Made by a program: the position numbers and the translations under genes. Shown here one piece after another: positions 36,433-48,400 of a DNA stretch of 64,000 nt. Each line of letters opens with the position of its first letter. The stretch's first letter is position 1. Below the pieces are notes generated by a model, which did not search any database, was not told the origin of the DNA, and saw only the letters and a program-made list of their open reading frames with translations. Source of the DNA: Lampris incognitus (taxonomy: Eukaryota; Chordata; Actinopteri; Lampriformes; Lampridae); contig NC_079224.1 of the NCBI RefSeq assembly GCF_029633865.1, positions 24,484,895-24,548,894 of the forward strand, given 5' to 3'.

Positions 36433-39400
36433 GTATTTTTTAAGATTTTTTTTTTTTGGCATTTTCTGCCTTTATTCGATAGCCACAGTCAAGAGAGACA
36501 GGAAAGGCAGGGGAGAGAGGGGATGACATGCAGCAAAGGGCCTGGGCCGGATTCGAACCCAGGCCGCTGCAGTACGGACTCAGCCTTATGTGGTACATGC
36601 TCTACCAGGTGAGCCACCAGGGCGCCCCTAGCACTACCTATATTTTAAGAGCTGTACTACACTTCAAACTTCTGCGCAAGGGTATTTTTATTTACTTCAA
36701 ATTTGATCACTACAACGTACAAGCATGTCTGATTCTAAACTGAAAGTGTATAGTTGATGTGTTGAAGGGGGTCGCCATTTCAGATGCATGACATCATGCA
36801 GAACACAAAGTGGGAATAACTCAGCAATGCTCTAGCTGATCAGTTTCACACTTCATATGGTTATTGCTGGACCACTCCTGATCACACCTATGTGACGGTC
36901 ACGAGGCATAGTTATAGCATTGCCTACATTAAAGGGGTGTACTATACTTTAAACTCCAATATTTAAAGAGGTATGTTGCAATTTGAACTATTCCTGTGAT
37001 CTGTTGGCCATGTACTGAGACTTCCCACAACAGTCTGTTGCAAAAGAAATGGTGTTGTTGCCAAACAGGAAGTTAAGCTCTATCTCAACACCAATTTGAT
37101 GTATTGGCATGGAACCCATTCAAACAGTGTCTGATAGTCCTGAAAATTCAGTCATGTCAGCTGACCTGCACTAGCACTGCCATGGCTGCCACTCCTGCTG
37201 ACACGCATGGGGTGCGAGGGCCCATTCAACACTGCTTTCAGCTTTGATTTAAGTTATTTTTTAAGCCCAAATGAGCTTTCCATTTCGCGTCCCACCCCCC
37301 TTCTTCTCCCCAGTTGTACCCGGCCAATTACCTCACTCTTCCAAGCTGTGCCGGTCGCTGCTTCACCCCCTCTGCCGATCCAGGGAGGGCTGCAGACTAC
37401 CACATGCCTCCTCTGATACATGTGGCGTCGCCAGCCGCTTCTTTTCACCTGACAGTGAGGAGTTTCGCCAGGGGGGCGTTGCATGTGGGAGGATCACGCT
37501 ATTCCCCCCAGTTCTCCCTCCCCTCCGAACAGGCGCCCCGACCAACCAGAGGAGGCGCTAGTGCAGCGATCAGGACACACATCCAGCTTCCCTCCTGCAG
37601 ACACAGCCAGTTGTCTGTAGAGACACCCGACCAAGCTGGAGGTAACATGGGGATTCGAACCGGCAATCCCCGTGTTGGTAGACAACGGAATAGACTGCTA
37701 CGCTACCCGGATGCCCACGCCGTTTTGCGTTTAATGATGATATCATAGATATCGTATGTTGTCAATTTTGGCTTCAGCTTTGATAGTGAGAAGTGATCAT
37801 GTGTTTCATGACTTGACCTGTGCTTGCACTTAGATGGGTGGAAAAGTAAGAATAAACAGGATACTTAGTGTCAACAACTCGGGGCTCTTTCTGTAACGCT
37901 TGGAGACGGTGTAATGAAATGGTGCCGTAACTGCAAATGTGACAACACAACTTAGGCTTATTCTTTAACCAATCAGTATACGTAAGAGGGAGTGAGATAC
38001 ACTGATAATACTCATTTCTGCTCGCAGGAGATCCACCAGAACGGAGGCTTCACCAAGGTCTGGTTTGCTATGAAGACATTCCTCACACCCAGCATCCTTA
38101 TCATCATGATCTGGTACTGGAGACGTATCACCCTCATGACCAGACCTCCTGTTCTGCTGGAGAAGTAAGGAACCCCCTTCCAAAAACATTATATCGTAAT
38201 AGTATGCAATAACCACCCTTAGCGTTGTCCTCAACACATTTCTCAAGGTTATATTTTCTGTTCTTTGGCATCATGGCACCTCCAGGAGCAGCTATGCAGT
38301 GATAGAAATATTTTACAAAGGATTCCTTTTCTTTCTTTTTCTTTTTTTACTTGTTTCACACAAAGGAATGAAGCTCAATATGAGAGGTGTGATTAAAAGA
38401 GCTCTCACTTCAGCATTCATCCCACTTGGTTACTTTGAGGCAAGGGGAAAGGAAAGGGATAAATAATGCATGTTAATAGGAACACAAGGAAGTCCCAGGA
38501 ATCTCATTGGAGACCACTGACGCTCTGCCTGAGCACATTTACTCCCTGAGGACAACTATGATTAACCATGGATGAAGTAGTATATATGTATGTTAGGATA
38601 GCCTACTTGGGATTGGGATCACAGGGTGGTGTTATTTCAATGCGTCGGAAGGTCTACAATCAGGTTTCAATTATTTCTACAGGCAAGATGTGGCATGCAA
38701 TCAGATCCTGAAGCAGCGTTTTTCCATTTAGATGTATGGTGGATGAAAGAACTGAGGTGTTCTCCAGAACGTGATACTGAGCTAACACAGCTCTGTGAAG
38801 ATATGCAAATGGGGGCCAAATTTCCTTAGTTACCATTAAAAACGCACCAAATATTTGCGCTTGTCTCCTGCTAGTCAAAGAAGGTTGAATCGGTTCCTCT
38901 GGATTGAACGTTTATTGACAGATGCGTTTCAGCACTCAGCTAAGTGACATCTTCAGTCTAAACTGACTGCAGGTATCCCCCACCTTTGTAAACAATACAG
39001 TATAATGCAGTTGCCTAACGACCGAAACCAGTGACCAGTTTCATATGTAAATCTGGGTGTGACCGTTAACTAGAGCTTCAAAGGTCATGTGTACTATTCA
39101 CAGAGGACTAGGGAATGTTGCAGTCATAGCATTGTAGGAGGGCGACGGATGTATAATGACCGAACCCAACGACCACTTTCATATGCAAATAAACGTTGTA
39201 TCCAGATGAACTGATTTGACCTGCTTTGATGTTCTTACCTGGATTATTGAGCATGCATCAAGACATGTCTCCTGCTAGGTTGTCGCTGAAAAGGGTTCTT
39301 TGTCATGAAATCTTATTTTCTATGCAAAAAAAAAAACAAAAACGGATAAGATTCGAAAGATTGAGGGTTATTACTCATGGCTTTGCTTTGAGGTTTACTT

Positions 39401-39655
39401 TTATGGAAATCAAGTCTGTGAACATCATAACTGGGTCAGAGACAGGTAGGGAAGGCACACTGCCTGAAGCAGATTGCTAGACTGCTGTGCTGCGGTACGT
39501 GAAGCTATGCTCAGAGGCCGGTGTTTGTCTAACCCCCTGCCATGCTGGGAAGACAGATCAGTAAGGGGCTGTGTTCAGCGCCATAGGAAGGTCTAGTGAA
39601 GCGTGAAACACATTACACAATCTTCCAGCTAGCACTCAACCGACACATCCTATGG

Positions 39656-39700
<45 letters not shown>

Positions 39701-42384
39701 GTTCGCTGAAGTATGCGCGCACACACACACACAAATCTACACACGGGTTCGCTGAAGTATGCGTGCGCGCACACACACACACACACAGTCTATGTCTCTT
39801 GCCTTCTCTCCATTTTCTCCGGCTCACAGCTCTCGTTCCCAAATGACCAGCAGGCTCTCAGGAAGCGCTACTTGTACCCTATTTGTGGACAGCAGATGAT
39901 TTTTTCATGTTGTAAAAGCTTTTCCGTAGCTGTCTGTCATGCTATTCCACTGAGGTGTCCGGAAGGGAGCTCTTTTTAAGACTCGAGAACTTATTAAGTA
40001 GGGCTGGGAATTGGCAGGGAACTACCAATTTGCTGTTGCAATGTTATTTTAGTGCTGATTTGATACATGTTGTGATTTTTCAAATGTCACATTTTATAAA
40101 TATTGTGATTCAGTGTTGGAATTTTTTGTCCTTAAGGCTCCATCCCCTCTTATCTACAGTATAATCTGAAATCTGCAATGATCCAAACAAAATGTACCAA
40201 AAAACGAATTTATTCGAGGGGGGGGGGATTCCCCCCTCCCTTTTTTCTCCCCAATTGTATCCGTCCAATTACCCCGCTCTTCTGAGCCACCCCGGTCACT
40301 GCTCAACCCCCTCTGCCAATCTGGGGAGGGCTGCAGACTACCACTTTCCTCCAATACGTGTGGAGACACCAGCTGCTTCTTTTCACCTGATAGTGAGGAG
40401 TTTCGCCAGGGGGACGTAGTGCATGGGAGGATCATGCTGTTCCCCCTCCACCCCGAACAGGCGCCCCGACCAACCAGAGGAGGTGCTAGTGCAGGGACAA
40501 GGACACATATCCACATCCGACTTCCCACCTGCAGCCGCAGACATGGCCAATTGTGTCTGTAGGGATGCCCGACCAAGCTGGAGGTAACAGGGGGATTCGA
40601 ACCAGCGATCCCTGTGTTGGTAGGCAATGGAAGAGACCACTATGCTACGCTACATGGACGCCTGAGTTTGCCTCCTTGAGTGAGCGTTCAAATGATTCAT
40701 ATTCAAATACTGAGATGCAGAAATCATATCAAACCGCTTCATAGCATCGGTTCACTGTGCATTAACATTGTGATTTAGGGGAAATGCTGCAGTGCTAAAA
40801 TAGTCCTGGCATAGTATCATGAGTTTTTGCACTGAATCGACCCCCCCCCCATTCTTAAAATGGATAGGGACAGATCTTTTTCAGAGTCTCAATCACACAT
40901 GACTTTCCATTTAGAAAATGGTCCAGATCTATTTAATTCATAGGATAAGGGAATTCAGTAAATTAATAGTTCACAAAGGTGATATTCTTTTCTTGTTTGA
41001 TGTTCAAAACTTTTTTTTAAAAGCAATACCAGGTAACTTTTTTTGCTTTAAAATATCATTAAATTCATGTTGGTGGCATAGTGTGATGCTTATGGGAGAA
41101 TGATGCAACTGCCGTTCAGATGAGTTCCCTAGAAGCCTCATTTTCACTATGTATTTTGTGTTTGTATTTTGAGGTAAAGGGATTGCTTTCCAGCACACAT
41201 GTAAGAATAGCAATTTTACTTTACCTAGTCTGTGATCATAGCTGTTTTTCTACTGCTATAGTCTTTTGAGCTATGGCTTGTAAATAAATGCATGTATCTT
41301 GTTGCTCTTCTCCTGGATCACCACCTTGCCATGGTGGAGACGCTTGTGTGTACCAATGATCCCAAGAGTTATGCCGTCCGGCTTAATCCTGGTAGGGTCA
41401 CCCAAGGTGATGGGTCAAGGGGGAGGTTCCAGACGAAGCGTGATCCAACAAAGACCTCAATGGCGGAACTGGCGGAAGATGTCTCCAGGTCACAATGGCA
41501 GTGAAGGCGGATGAAGGCTGCAACACAACAGAGGGTGGTCCCCAATCGTCTTGGCTCTCCATGGACTCTGGCCACCCCCTGCCAAGGACCGTGTGGTGGC
41601 TGAAGGCGCGTCAGCCACTCCGCATAAAAAGCTGTCATGTGTGCGTCTGGGTAGCATAGTGGTCGGTTCTGTTGCCTACCAATACAGGGATCACCGGTTC
41701 GAATCCCCGTGTTACCTCCAGCTTGTACGGGTGTCCTTACAGACACAATTGGACATGTCTGTGGGTTGGAAGCTGGATCTGGGTATGTGTCCTCGTCACT
41801 GAACTAGCGTCTCCTCTGGTTGGTTGGGGCGCCGGTTCAGGGGGGAGGGGGAACTGGGGGGAATAGCGTGATCCTCCCACGGGCTACGTCCCTCTGGTGA
41901 AACTCCTCACTGTCAGGTGAAAAGAAGTGGCTGGCGACTCCACATGTATCAGAGGAAGCATGTGGTAGTCTGCAGCCCTCCCTGGATTGGCAGAGGGGGT
42001 GGAGCAGTGACCGGGATGGCTCAGAAGAGTGGGGTAATTGGCCAAGTGCAATTGCGGAGAAAAGGGGGGGGGGGTGACGCTGTCATGCTTGGGTGTCCTG
42101 TCATTATGCGGCTCCAGGATCGGCCTCTATGCCCACCGGAGGACCCAAAGGGAGGACGGTCATACCGAGTGATCGCTGATGATGATATTCGTATTGCTTA
42201 AGGAAAAAAAAGACCTTGGTTATCTTTGCTTTAGCTGATGTAAAAGATGTTACCAAAATCCCCCAAATTACCTGTTGCTGCTTTAAAATTTGAATCAGAC
42301 AGATGTTTTTGCATAGTCTGCAGTTATCTAGATTACAACCAACTTCTGGTTCATTACCTTTGTCTCTGTTACAAACCGTATTGT

Positions 42385-42421
<37 letters not shown>

Positions 42422-45400
42422 ATATAGGCCTCAGCTCTTCTGTCTGTGTTGGCGGTGCTTAGGACATTCCCTGCATACCAACTCAATGTGGTTTCACTCG
42501 CAGCGTTGGGAGAACATGCAGGGAACTGTTTACACCGAGCTCTCTGAAATGCAGACACCTTGAACCCGTTTCTTGCCAAACTCGCTTTACTTGGATCGCT
42601 TTTATCTACTGCTTTAGATGGCGCGTTCGAGACACGTTTGAGCGGTGACACTTACTGCTTCATCTTTGCTGATATCCTTGCGCTCTCTTCCCCCACCAAA
42701 GCGATCTCTGCCACCGGCGCTCCGCCCTCCTCCTCTCTGTTTATGATTAGCCTTTCATCTAGTCGTGGCATGCAGGGACCCGCAGCAAGGGTTGGAGCTG
42801 TCTGTAGGCCGATTGTTCTCACTTTTTATTTGGGCTCGCTGTGCTCTATAATGTCTTTTGAAAGTTGGTTGTTGTCATCTCTGTGTTTGGTTTATCACAC
42901 AGGTTCGTGGAAACTAGCTTGGTCAGTTCCCAGCTCAGGTGGAAGGTGCTGAGTATTGTGACAAAGCAAAATGGCAAGGTTGAAGAGAAAGTGGTTTACC
43001 CCTTGTACTGGAGAACATGATTTCTTTTGATTAAAGTTCTCTTTTAAAAGAAAACATGTCTGACGAGGTCTATGAAGAACTAGCAGACTCTGTGTGAGGG
43101 CTATTGGAGATCTGCCAACATTGTTCAGTGCTGCTTTTTGTTATGAAAATTCTGACTTTATCCAACCAACATTCCTTCGAGTTATCTTGGTGCTTGTGTC
43201 ATCATTTTTTCCAGTTGAATACACAAAGCTGCTTATGCCGCATGAATTATACCCCTTTAGGATTTTTAATTGACTGGTTTACAAGAAGATTATAGTACAT
43301 TATCTTTATCAAACAGCATGTATACAAAAGGTAAATTCGGGGTGTCCGTGTTACGTAGTGGTCTATTCTGATGCCTACCAACACGGGGCTCGCCGGTTCG
43401 AATCCCCATGTTAACCTCCGGCTTGGTCGGGCGTCCCTACAGACACAATTGGCCGTGTCTGCAGGTGGGAAGCCAGATGTGGGTCTGCGTCCTGGTCGCT
43501 GCACTAGCACCTCGTCTGGTTGGTCGGGACGCCTGTTCGGGGGGGAGGGGGAACTGGGGGGAATAGCGTGATTCTCCCACGCGCTACGTCCCCCTGGCGA
43601 AACGCCTCACTGTCAGGTGAAAAGAAGCGGTTGGTGACTCCACATGTATGGGAGGAGGCATGTGGTAGTCTGCAGCCCTCCCCGGATCGGCAGAGGGGGT
43701 GGAGCAGCGACCAAAACAGCTTGGAAAAGTTGGGTAATTGGCCGGATACAATTAGGGAAAAAAGGGGGGGTCCAAAAAACCCCCAAAAACGAATGGTAAA
43801 TTCATGGCAAATATAACTTTGTTAGTGTTGACCATGAAAATGATTGTAGCTTCAGCTGGCTTCGAAGTATTTCAACTTGAATAATATTTGAAACGATGGT
43901 GGTGAATTGCACATTTTAATTCCTGCTCTTTCTTTCAGGGTCATCTTTGCTCTGGGCATTTCCATGACCTTCATCAACATCCCAGTGGAGTGGTTCTCAG
44001 TTGGCTTCAACTGGACCTGGATGCTGCTTTTCGGGGACATCAGACAGGGCATTTTCTACTCCATGCTGCTCTCCTTCTGGATCATCTTCTGTGGGGAGCA
44101 TCTCATGGTACTGTACCGGAAGCCATTTAGTATATCCTTCGTAGCAGTCTTTCTAACTCCTATATCTATAGCTGCCACTTTAGAGGTTTTGTGCCAAAGC
44201 CCTCCTAATTCTGTCTGACTGAGAGTCCATTTGCAGTAGGTCAAAGTCAGAATGACTGCAAACATATTTTGGTGTATGTGGTACTGGTTAGTGATTAATG
44301 AATGAATGAAATCAAATATGTAGAGATTCAACCATGCACAACAAGATTCAGTGCTTGTTGGGCGGGTGCAATTGTCTCCTCATCTCATTTCTCTGAACCA
44401 CACCGCTTATGTGACCAGGCATGTAGAAGCTGAGAGAATATCATTTGAAAGCAGTAAAACTTTGCATAGTGCCTGATAGCATTAATCCCTGTGCCACTGC
44501 AAAAAGAGTGGTTTTCATAGTAGTCTCTTAACAGCACTAATCGGAATAAAATTATGTATGTTAAACCAATATCAAGATATTCTTTGAAAATTTCACATAA
44601 CCTATTTGAACAGAAACCACAATGATCTGCAGGGCCGCAGGACAAAAAAACCAAAAGCAATCTAGCACCTTGACCAAGAGGGCTTCATGGGCATTGTTAT
44701 TGGGCCCAAGGGATTTTGTCGTCCTCTGAAATACTTATTGCCATCTCCATATTTGATGTCTTACATTTAAATCTTTGAGGTAATAATGCAAACCTGTTCT
44801 TAAACCCATCTTGTTCTTCCTGCTCCCCGCTGACAGGATCAGATGGAGAGGAACCGTTTCTCCGTCTACTGGAAGCAGGTTGGACCCATCGTCTTTGGCT
44901 CCTTCTGCCTCTTCATCTTTGACATGTGTGAGCGGTGAGACCCTTCTTTTTTTTTTTTTTTAGATCACTTTGAACACTTATTTTGGGGGAAAAAAGGTTA
45001 ACCATTAAAGTACACGATAAACGGTGACGTGTAAAATTCCTTTACTCTCCATTTCACTTTCCCTTCATCCTGTTTTTTGTGAGTTTTTTTCCCCCCAAAT
45101 GCCAGAAAATGCTGTGAAATGTCAGTAGAGAGAGGTTTTTTTTTTTTTTGAGGAAAAAAAAGACCCTCTCTCTGCTGGCAGGTTCTTTTTGGAGCGAGCC
45201 AGGACATCCTCTCCACCATCTACCATGCGTTCATCAAAGCACAATAACCTTTTCATTCATCCAGCGGTTCAACTTAACTCTCACAACAAAATGAGAATCT
45301 CCTCCAGAGTTTTGCCACCTTCTGCTCCGAGGTCGTTGGCTGCTAACTCCGAAGTCTCACACGTTGGTCACCCGCAGTAAACCCATAGATAAAGTCCTTT

Positions 45401-48400
45401 CTATCCTGGACAATCCAACACACAGACTGCACGCTAATCCTCTGGTCAGCACCTCCGCTGCCCCGGGTGCAAAACTGTAGGACGGAGCACTGTTTCTGCT
45501 TCTGGAGCTGACATATTTACTGAAGAGCAAATGCTTTCCCCCTGGCTGGCTCTGATGTTGGCAACACCACCTCACACCCTTGGTTTTTAATAATAATAAT
45601 AAATCAATCTTATATGGCGCTTTTTGGCACTTCACTGGGCTTGTCATTCACCCCTGCTGGATGTTGTGTTGGGTTTCATTTGGGTTGACTTCCATGTATG
45701 TGTTGGTGCTTACCAATTAATTGTCCCTTAGTGATGAGTGAAGTTTATCAAATGGAACTGAACTGAACTGAAGTTATCGGCTGAAGTAACATCTAGAACT
45801 TTTTAAAAAAAAATTATTTTCTGTCTGCAGGGGAGTCCAGCTGACGAACCCTTTCTACAGTATCTGGGCCTCAGATGTTGGAACTGAGTTGGCTGTATCC
45901 TTCCTAACCTTGCATGTGACCTTTTATTAATATAAAAAAGGGGCATCCGGGTAGCATAGCAGTCTATTCCGTTGCCTACCAACATGGGGATTGCTGGTTC
46001 GAATCCCCGTGTTACCTCTGGCTTGGTTTGGTGTCCCTACAGACACAATTGGCCGTGTCTGCGGGTGGGAAGCCGGATGTGGGTATGTGTCCTGGTCACT
46101 GCACTAGCGCCTCCTCTGGTCAGTCAGGGCGCATGTTCAGGGGGTGAGGGGGAACTGGGGGGAATAGCGTGCTCCTCCCATGAGCTACATCCCCCTGGTG
46201 AAACTCCTCACCATCAGGTGAAAAGAAGCGGCTGGTGACTCCACATGTATCGGAGGAGGCATGTGGTAGTCTGCAGCTCTCCCCGGATCAGCAGACGGGG
46301 TGGAGCAGCGACCGGAATGGCTTGGAAGAGTGGGGTAATTGGCCGGGTAGAATTGGGGAGAAAAAGGGGGAAAGTAACAGCGGAGATTTTGCGACTGCAA
46401 GTCTGCAACAAACCACTTCATCCCCCACACAAATGCCTTATCTAACTCAAAACAAGTCTTTATTTTAAGTTGAAGCTAAACTTTGCATTTAGTAGAATAG
46501 TGACTACAGAATATTATATTATCACATTTTGCTTCGTCATCCAAAAAACACTGCCCTTCTGTTGTTGGGATGCATTTTTTTCATACGTTATTAAAATTGT
46601 CATCAATTATTCTATGCTATTTTGTGGTTACTGTTTAACCTCTGTTATCTATTGCTGAATTAATTTTACCGCTACTCTGCTAAGAAGAGGATCTCCCCTT
46701 TTCATAGTCTGAGAAGCACTGAACACGGTGATGCTCGGTCTGCTAAGACAGAATAATTGAGTAATGCCAGATGTGAATGTACTGCCCAAGGTTTTCCCAA
46801 CATTGCCGGTGTGTGTTCCCATGTGTTGCTTTGCTTGCCAGGCTGAGTGATGCAAGATTCATCAGCACAATGTTGTGTGGAAAAACAAGAGGCAGAACAC
46901 CCTTCTGCATCTTTCTCTGCCCCCCCCCCCCCCACCGCTCACATTTTCCTCCCTCTCTGTTGCTGGGACCCAGTGAGCGGGGAGCTGATATATGGAACAT
47001 GACATTTGCTGTGCTTTGGGAACACTGGAGGGTCTGAAAGAGACATTTTGTGCAGTGTCTATAAACTGCGTCATCAAACCTTTATCAGGTCTACCACCAA
47101 TGAGTTACTAGTTGGCCTTTTACTAGAGAGCAAGTCCAGGTTTTAGGCAAAGTGGCTGAACACATTTGTCACATTATTAAGTGCAGTTATTCATCACAGC
47201 TTAAACACGAGTATCATTGATATTTTGAAACTAATTCTTTAAAGAACATGGTCCCTCCAACACGGGGATCGCTGGTTTGAATCCCCATGTTACCTTTGGC
47301 TTTGTTTGGGCGTCCCTACAGACACAATTGGCCGTGTCTGCGGGCGGGAAGCCGAATGTGGGTAGGTGTCCTGGTCGCTGCACTAGCGCCTCCTCTGGTC
47401 GGTCAGGGGCGCCTGTTCGAGGGGGAACTGGGGGGTGGGAAAAGCGTGATCCTCCCATGCGCTATGTCCCCCTGGGGAAACTCCCCACTGTAAGGTGAAA
47501 AGAAGCGGCTGGTGACTACACATGTAGTATAGGAGGAGACATGGTAGTCTGCAGCCCTCCCCAGATCAGCAGAGGGGGTGGAGCAGCGACTGGGATGACT
47601 TGAAAGAGTGGGGTAATTGGCCGGATAAAATTTGGGAGAAAAATGGAGGGGGGTGGAATTATTATCCGCCTAATACTGAATTCTTGTTGATGTAAATCTG
47701 AAACTACATATGAATACAGGAAGTCTACCATCAGTAATCCTGATGGGGAGGCCTTTAATTGACAAGTGCCTTTACCTGAAATACATATTGTACAATTGTA
47801 CATAGTATAGTACATCTACACAGCACCACTTGACTACTTGAAAAGAGGTTCTCCCCTTTTTCATTTGATCAGTGGAACATGATGTCAAGGCATTTGTGTG
47901 TAAACATGGTACACCACCATCTGGCATCTTGTTTCCTTGACTGGTAATGCTTTAGATGGCATTCATAATTGTGGCAGGAATCTGTGCCTGCCTCTACTTC
48001 CTCTTCCTGTGCTTCATGGTTTTCCAAGTCTTCAGAAACATCAGTGGCAAGAGGACCTCCTTGCCTGCAATGTCTAAGGCCAGGCGGCTGCACTACGAGG
48101 TGTGTGTTTGTGTCTGTTTTGTCTTCCTTTTTGGATTTAAATCTTTTTTTTAGTTTGCCAGAGATTTTACATATGTGCTTTTGGGAATTAAATGCAAAGA
48201 ACTCCATTATGTCAGTAAAATAATGTTGGTCTGCCATGTGTCTTTTTTGTCATGCTTGTACTGACTCCTGCACTTTATGGCCTAGGGTCTGATTTTTAGG
48301 TTTAAATTCCTCATGCTGGTTACTCTGGCTTGCGCTGCCTTGACTGTCATCTTCTTCATCATCAGTCAGGTGAGTCTAGTCAGGCCCCCAAAAGCGGCAC

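Larger units (their letters stand above)
34740..37170. repeat. Diverged tandem units of about 280-300 bp
   Basis: Several related segments recur, marked by AGGAAGT(C/G)(A/G)GAATAAC, GGACCACTCCT(G/T)ATCACACC, ACTTCAAATTTGATC and TGATGTGTTGAA (near 36008, 36290, 36660 and 36810). A related AGGAAGTCAGTTATTTTC unit near 34795 is separated from the others by the GC-rich repeat at 34918-35690. A SINE splits one unit. It looks like an old, decayed tandem array or a repeat with internal tandem structure; I do not recognise its family. Confidence 0.6.
28871..38027 (+). other. wls intron 4 content
   Basis: This is the largest intron (9.2 kb). It holds a complete Gypsy element (29487-33957), a GC-rich unclassified repeat (34918-35690) set inside an array of diverged tandem units of about 280-300 bp (34740-37170), a SINE (36395-36628) and SINE copy 2 (37295-37717). 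28920-29480 and 33962-34700 show no feature I can name with confidence. Confidence 0.75.
38165..43938 (+). other. wls intron 5 content
   Basis: The 5.8-kb intron contains an interspersed repeat (38875-39215), a CA minisatellite (39640-39790), SINE copies 3, 4 and 5, a repeat split by SINE copy 4 (41310-42200), and a short CA run near 42390. 42430-43330 is moderately GC-rich with an unassigned 130-codon open frame that I do not call a gene. Confidence 0.7.
45895..47955 (+). other. wls: wls intron 8, U12-type (minor spliceosome) GT-AG intron
   Basis: The donor GTATCCTTCC fits the U12 consensus RTATCCTT exactly. TTCCTTGACT at 47933-47942 fits the U12 branch consensus TTCCTTRACY exactly. Its branch A (47940) is 15 nt from the AG at 47954-47955, within the normal U12 range, and there is no polypyrimidine tract between them. 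The 2.06-kb intron holds SINE copies 6 and 7. Confidence 0.9.

Noticed and set aside
42560-42952. 130-codon open frame in wls intron 5
   Set aside because: No recognisable domain, not flanked by splice signals that fit wls, and the opposite strand is also partly open, as in GC-rich noncoding DNA. It may be part of an unknown repeat.
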